In this document: positions 61,692 to 64,000 of the stretch, piece after piece | How the letters are laid out: the number at the start of each line of letters is the position of its first letter | How positions within the stretch are numbered: position 1 is the stretch's first letter | From: Nymphaea colorata | Taxonomy: Eukaryota > Streptophyta > Magnoliopsida > Nymphaeales > Nymphaeaceae | DNA length: 64,000 nucleotides | Assembly: GCF_008831285.2 (NCBI RefSeq) | Contig: NC_045138.2 | Location: forward strand, 41,283,115-41,347,114 | Reading direction: 5' to 3' | Made by a program: the position numbers and the translations under genes | The notes under the pieces: generated by a model | Seen by the model: only the letters and a program-made list of their open reading frames with translations | Told to the model about the DNA's origin: nothing | Database searches by the model: none

Positions 61692-64000
61692 GTATGTTCC
61701 TGTTCTATTTGTTCTAGCAGAATTTATGAGTTCTTTGAACTTTATGAGCATTTTATCTGCACATTTAATTGTATCTGAAAATTTTTACATGGATGCACAA
61801 GCAAGCTGAAACATTTGTCGCATTACATGCATATGAAGATGTCTTGGGGCAGGCAATCTAATAGTTGTGCTTCTGACATATTTAGTTAATTTTTGTCTGT
61901 TAAAATTTCCGCATTTTCTAACAGTGGGATCAAAATTTTTCCTGCATCTATTTCTCAAACTTGATTGCTTGAAAGGGAGTCGTAAACTTCTTGGACAATC
62001 GATGTAAAGAATGATGTTGTGATGTTTGATCTTGATTGTGCTGATTGAATTCCACAATTATGAGCATACCCTTATGTTTGAATGAAATAAAAAATAAGGC
62101 AATGCTGTCCTTGTTCCTTTTCTCCATATTTGTTTCTTACCGCTTCTTTGTTCTGAATGAAATATTGATCAGGATTAAAGCTTACACTGTTACAGAAAAT
62201 TTGTTGTTCTTAGTCAATGAGTATCTAGCATGTCAGGAACAGGGAAGCTTCCTGCTTTTGGAACTGAAAATCGGACAATCAAGGTAAGGGCATTACAACT
62301 GTAGAATTGATCTACAGTGCAAAATAAACGTTTCCTTGAAGGCTTGTCAAGGAGATTGTTACCATATTTTGTGGAAACATTGGTATGATGTCAATCAGTT
62401 CGAAAACCATTATCAGATGATATGTTTTGTTTTCGTATGCCATGTTATTTGATGTCATTGAAGTTGCAGATGATTCTCAAGCTCGTATTAGTGTTGGATG
62501 TTTGAGCTTATACTAAAGGACTGTTATGAGCATGCATGTAAAGTAGTTATAAAATGTGGGTGACAAGCTTAGAAAAAGGAACAAGCTTGAGCAGAGGCAC
62601 ATCAACTCAACTAATTTTCACAAGGTTGAATTTTCATGGTGAAAAAGTGTATTTTTTAATTTTGCAAGTAGCTAATAGATGAATGAGCAGGAAATGCCAA
62701 GGTAACTGTGTGATTGTAAAACATGACATGGGAAAGCATTGGTGTGAAGAAATTCAATCTTTCATATGGCAATTATTGAAGTGCGGCAGAGAAAAAAAGA
62801 GGCTTTGGGTGAGCACCCACTAAAGTGAGGACCAGTGATTCATTGAAGCAAGTCTGAAGACTCTGAACACTGCATCAAGGCACCACATTCGCCTGTTGCT
62901 TCATGTGTAGGCCATGATGGGAGCATTTGAAAATCCTATCAAGCATTCATTGTGCACGTAGATGCACATCTATTTTCAATCGGAGCTGCTATTAGGTAGT
63001 TAGGAGCATGAATGGTGGGGGTTATCTACTTATCTTGGATATCTCATTCAGCGAAGGTCTTAATTAGCCAGCTTATCTCTTTTCTGGTTCTTTCTTTTAA
63101 AACCTGATTGGTTTGTGTATGAGTAGGGGTGGTTATTGGGTGGGCCAGCTTGGTTACTGGCCCATAGAAACCTGACCATCTGATAATAGTAAAATTATGC
63201 CCAATTGGCTGACTTAGAATGATCAGGCTGGTTTGGGTCTGAATTTCTGTGTTTAGTTAGTTATTCTGGATTGGAGTGGATTCAGCTGGATTCAGAATAT
63301 ATATTTCATTTCCATTTTGACTTAATTTAGTAAAATATATAAAAGATAAACAAGTTATTAAAAAAAATGTATATTTAGAAGAAAAATTAGGAAATATGTG
63401 TTAAAAAATTTTGTCTGGTTAGTTACTAAGTAGTGGATATCTTAAGTTTGTGAATTACAAAAGCAAAAAATGTCTTTATAGAACTCAGGCATTTGAAAAA
63501 GCTCGACACATAACCGAGCCCAGGTTGGTTAAAATCAATTTTGGCTAAATTTTATACCCAAGTTCAGCTAAAACAGATTAGGTATCTGATTGTATGACAG
63601 GAACTTGGCCCTATGCTCACTGAGAATTATTATTTAACCATCAACTGGAGAACAACCACTTAGTTTGATATCTGACCTGAAAAGCAAAGAACTTTTGTGT
63701 ATACAAAAATACATAATCTGCTCGGTGGATTCAAATATATGCAAAAAAGATATGAGATTGAGTAGTCCTCTAAATAAGTTAAGGAGTCAAAGTCCACGGT
63801 TTTCCATTTGTATTTACTTAGCCCGTATCTTCTTTTTTTGTTGTGTTTATGTATTTGGTTTTGTATTGTAATAGATTTCATTAGTGAGGGCAGTCTGGTC
63901 TTTTATTGTTTATTCAGTCAATAAGTTAGCATCACAACCCTCATATTGAAGTTCTGTTATAAGCAGCAAAATGTTAAGTGCTGCTGTTCATATACTGAAG
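61692..64000 (+). other. FTSHI4-like intron 11, continuing beyond the window
   Basis: After exon 11 (ending ATAATGTCG|GTATGTT) no sequence resembling the next conserved block of the family was found up to 64000. The intron therefore exceeds 2.3 kb and the protease-like domain lies outside the window. The interval holds a decayed dispersed repeat at about 63120-63590 and otherwise ordinary AT-rich sequence. Confidence 0.75.
63120..63590. repeat. Decayed dispersed plant repeat in FTSHI4-like intron 11
   Basis: It opens with GAGTAGGGGTGG and GGGTGGGCC. Degenerate CTGGTTTGGGTCTGAAT and GGATTCAGCTGGATTCAG phrases follow, and it closes with AACCGAGCCCAGG. The flanking halves are GC-richer than the AT-rich centre. 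The plan is similar to the repeat at 11445-11640; a related block may lie at 61250-61460. Confidence 0.4.

Noticed and set aside
1-64000. CRISPR arrays, defence islands, operons or other prokaryotic systems
   Set aside because: No regularly spaced identical repeats and no prokaryotic genes. Introns, TATA box, Pol III gene and plant proteins identify a plant nuclear region.

Overview
The window is nuclear DNA from a flowering plant. It is AT-rich, its genes are split by many GT-AG introns, and its four recognisable proteins are plant-typical (FY, SINAT-type SINA, SKIP5 and FTSHI4 homologues). It also has a cytosolic-type tRNA-Lys, CT-rich leaders and many small decayed repeats. The sequence does not settle the lineage. 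No bacterial, plasmid or CRISPR-like features were seen.

Layout. 1-5.5 kb: intergenic, repeat-rich. 5.5-7.1 kb (minus): a two-exon gene for a 77-residue single-span membrane protein. 7.1-17 kb: intergenic, with plant repeats, tandem duplications and one doubtful 47-codon ORF. 17.06-32.94 kb (minus): a complete 17-exon FY gene (WD40 mRNA 3'-end-processing factor, 765 aa). Its introns hold a decayed foreign coding fragment, AT-rich repeats and a tandem duplication. 34.69 kb (plus): tRNA-Lys(CUU). 36.92-39.04 kb (minus): a complete three-exon SINAT-type E3 ubiquitin ligase (307 aa) with a probable leader intron reaching about 40.4 kb. 42.98-46.26 kb (minus): a complete five-exon SKIP5-like F-box protein (264 aa). 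46.5-49.3 kb: intergenic, with a perfect 30-bp hairpin and a tiny retrotransposon (TRIM). 49.36 kb to the window end (plus): TATA box, leader and the first 11 coding exons (720 residues) of an FTSHI4-like chloroplast AAA-ATPase whose 3' end lies outside the window.

Every exon junction of the five gene models was checked for reading-frame continuity, and all close in phase. The genes do not form a pathway. FY acts in RNA 3'-end formation, SINA and SKIP5 in two separate ubiquitin-ligase classes, and FTSHI4 at the chloroplast envelope. This is ordinary plant gene order.

No convincing new biological system was found. The most interesting non-genic signals are: a TRIM with matching 190-bp LTRs plus a solo LTR of the same family with a clean 5-bp target duplication; a small terminal-inverted-repeat element whose insertion is documented by an empty duplicate a few hundred bases away; the perfect hairpin at 46.56 kb; and a decayed, still largely open coding remnant in an FY intron.
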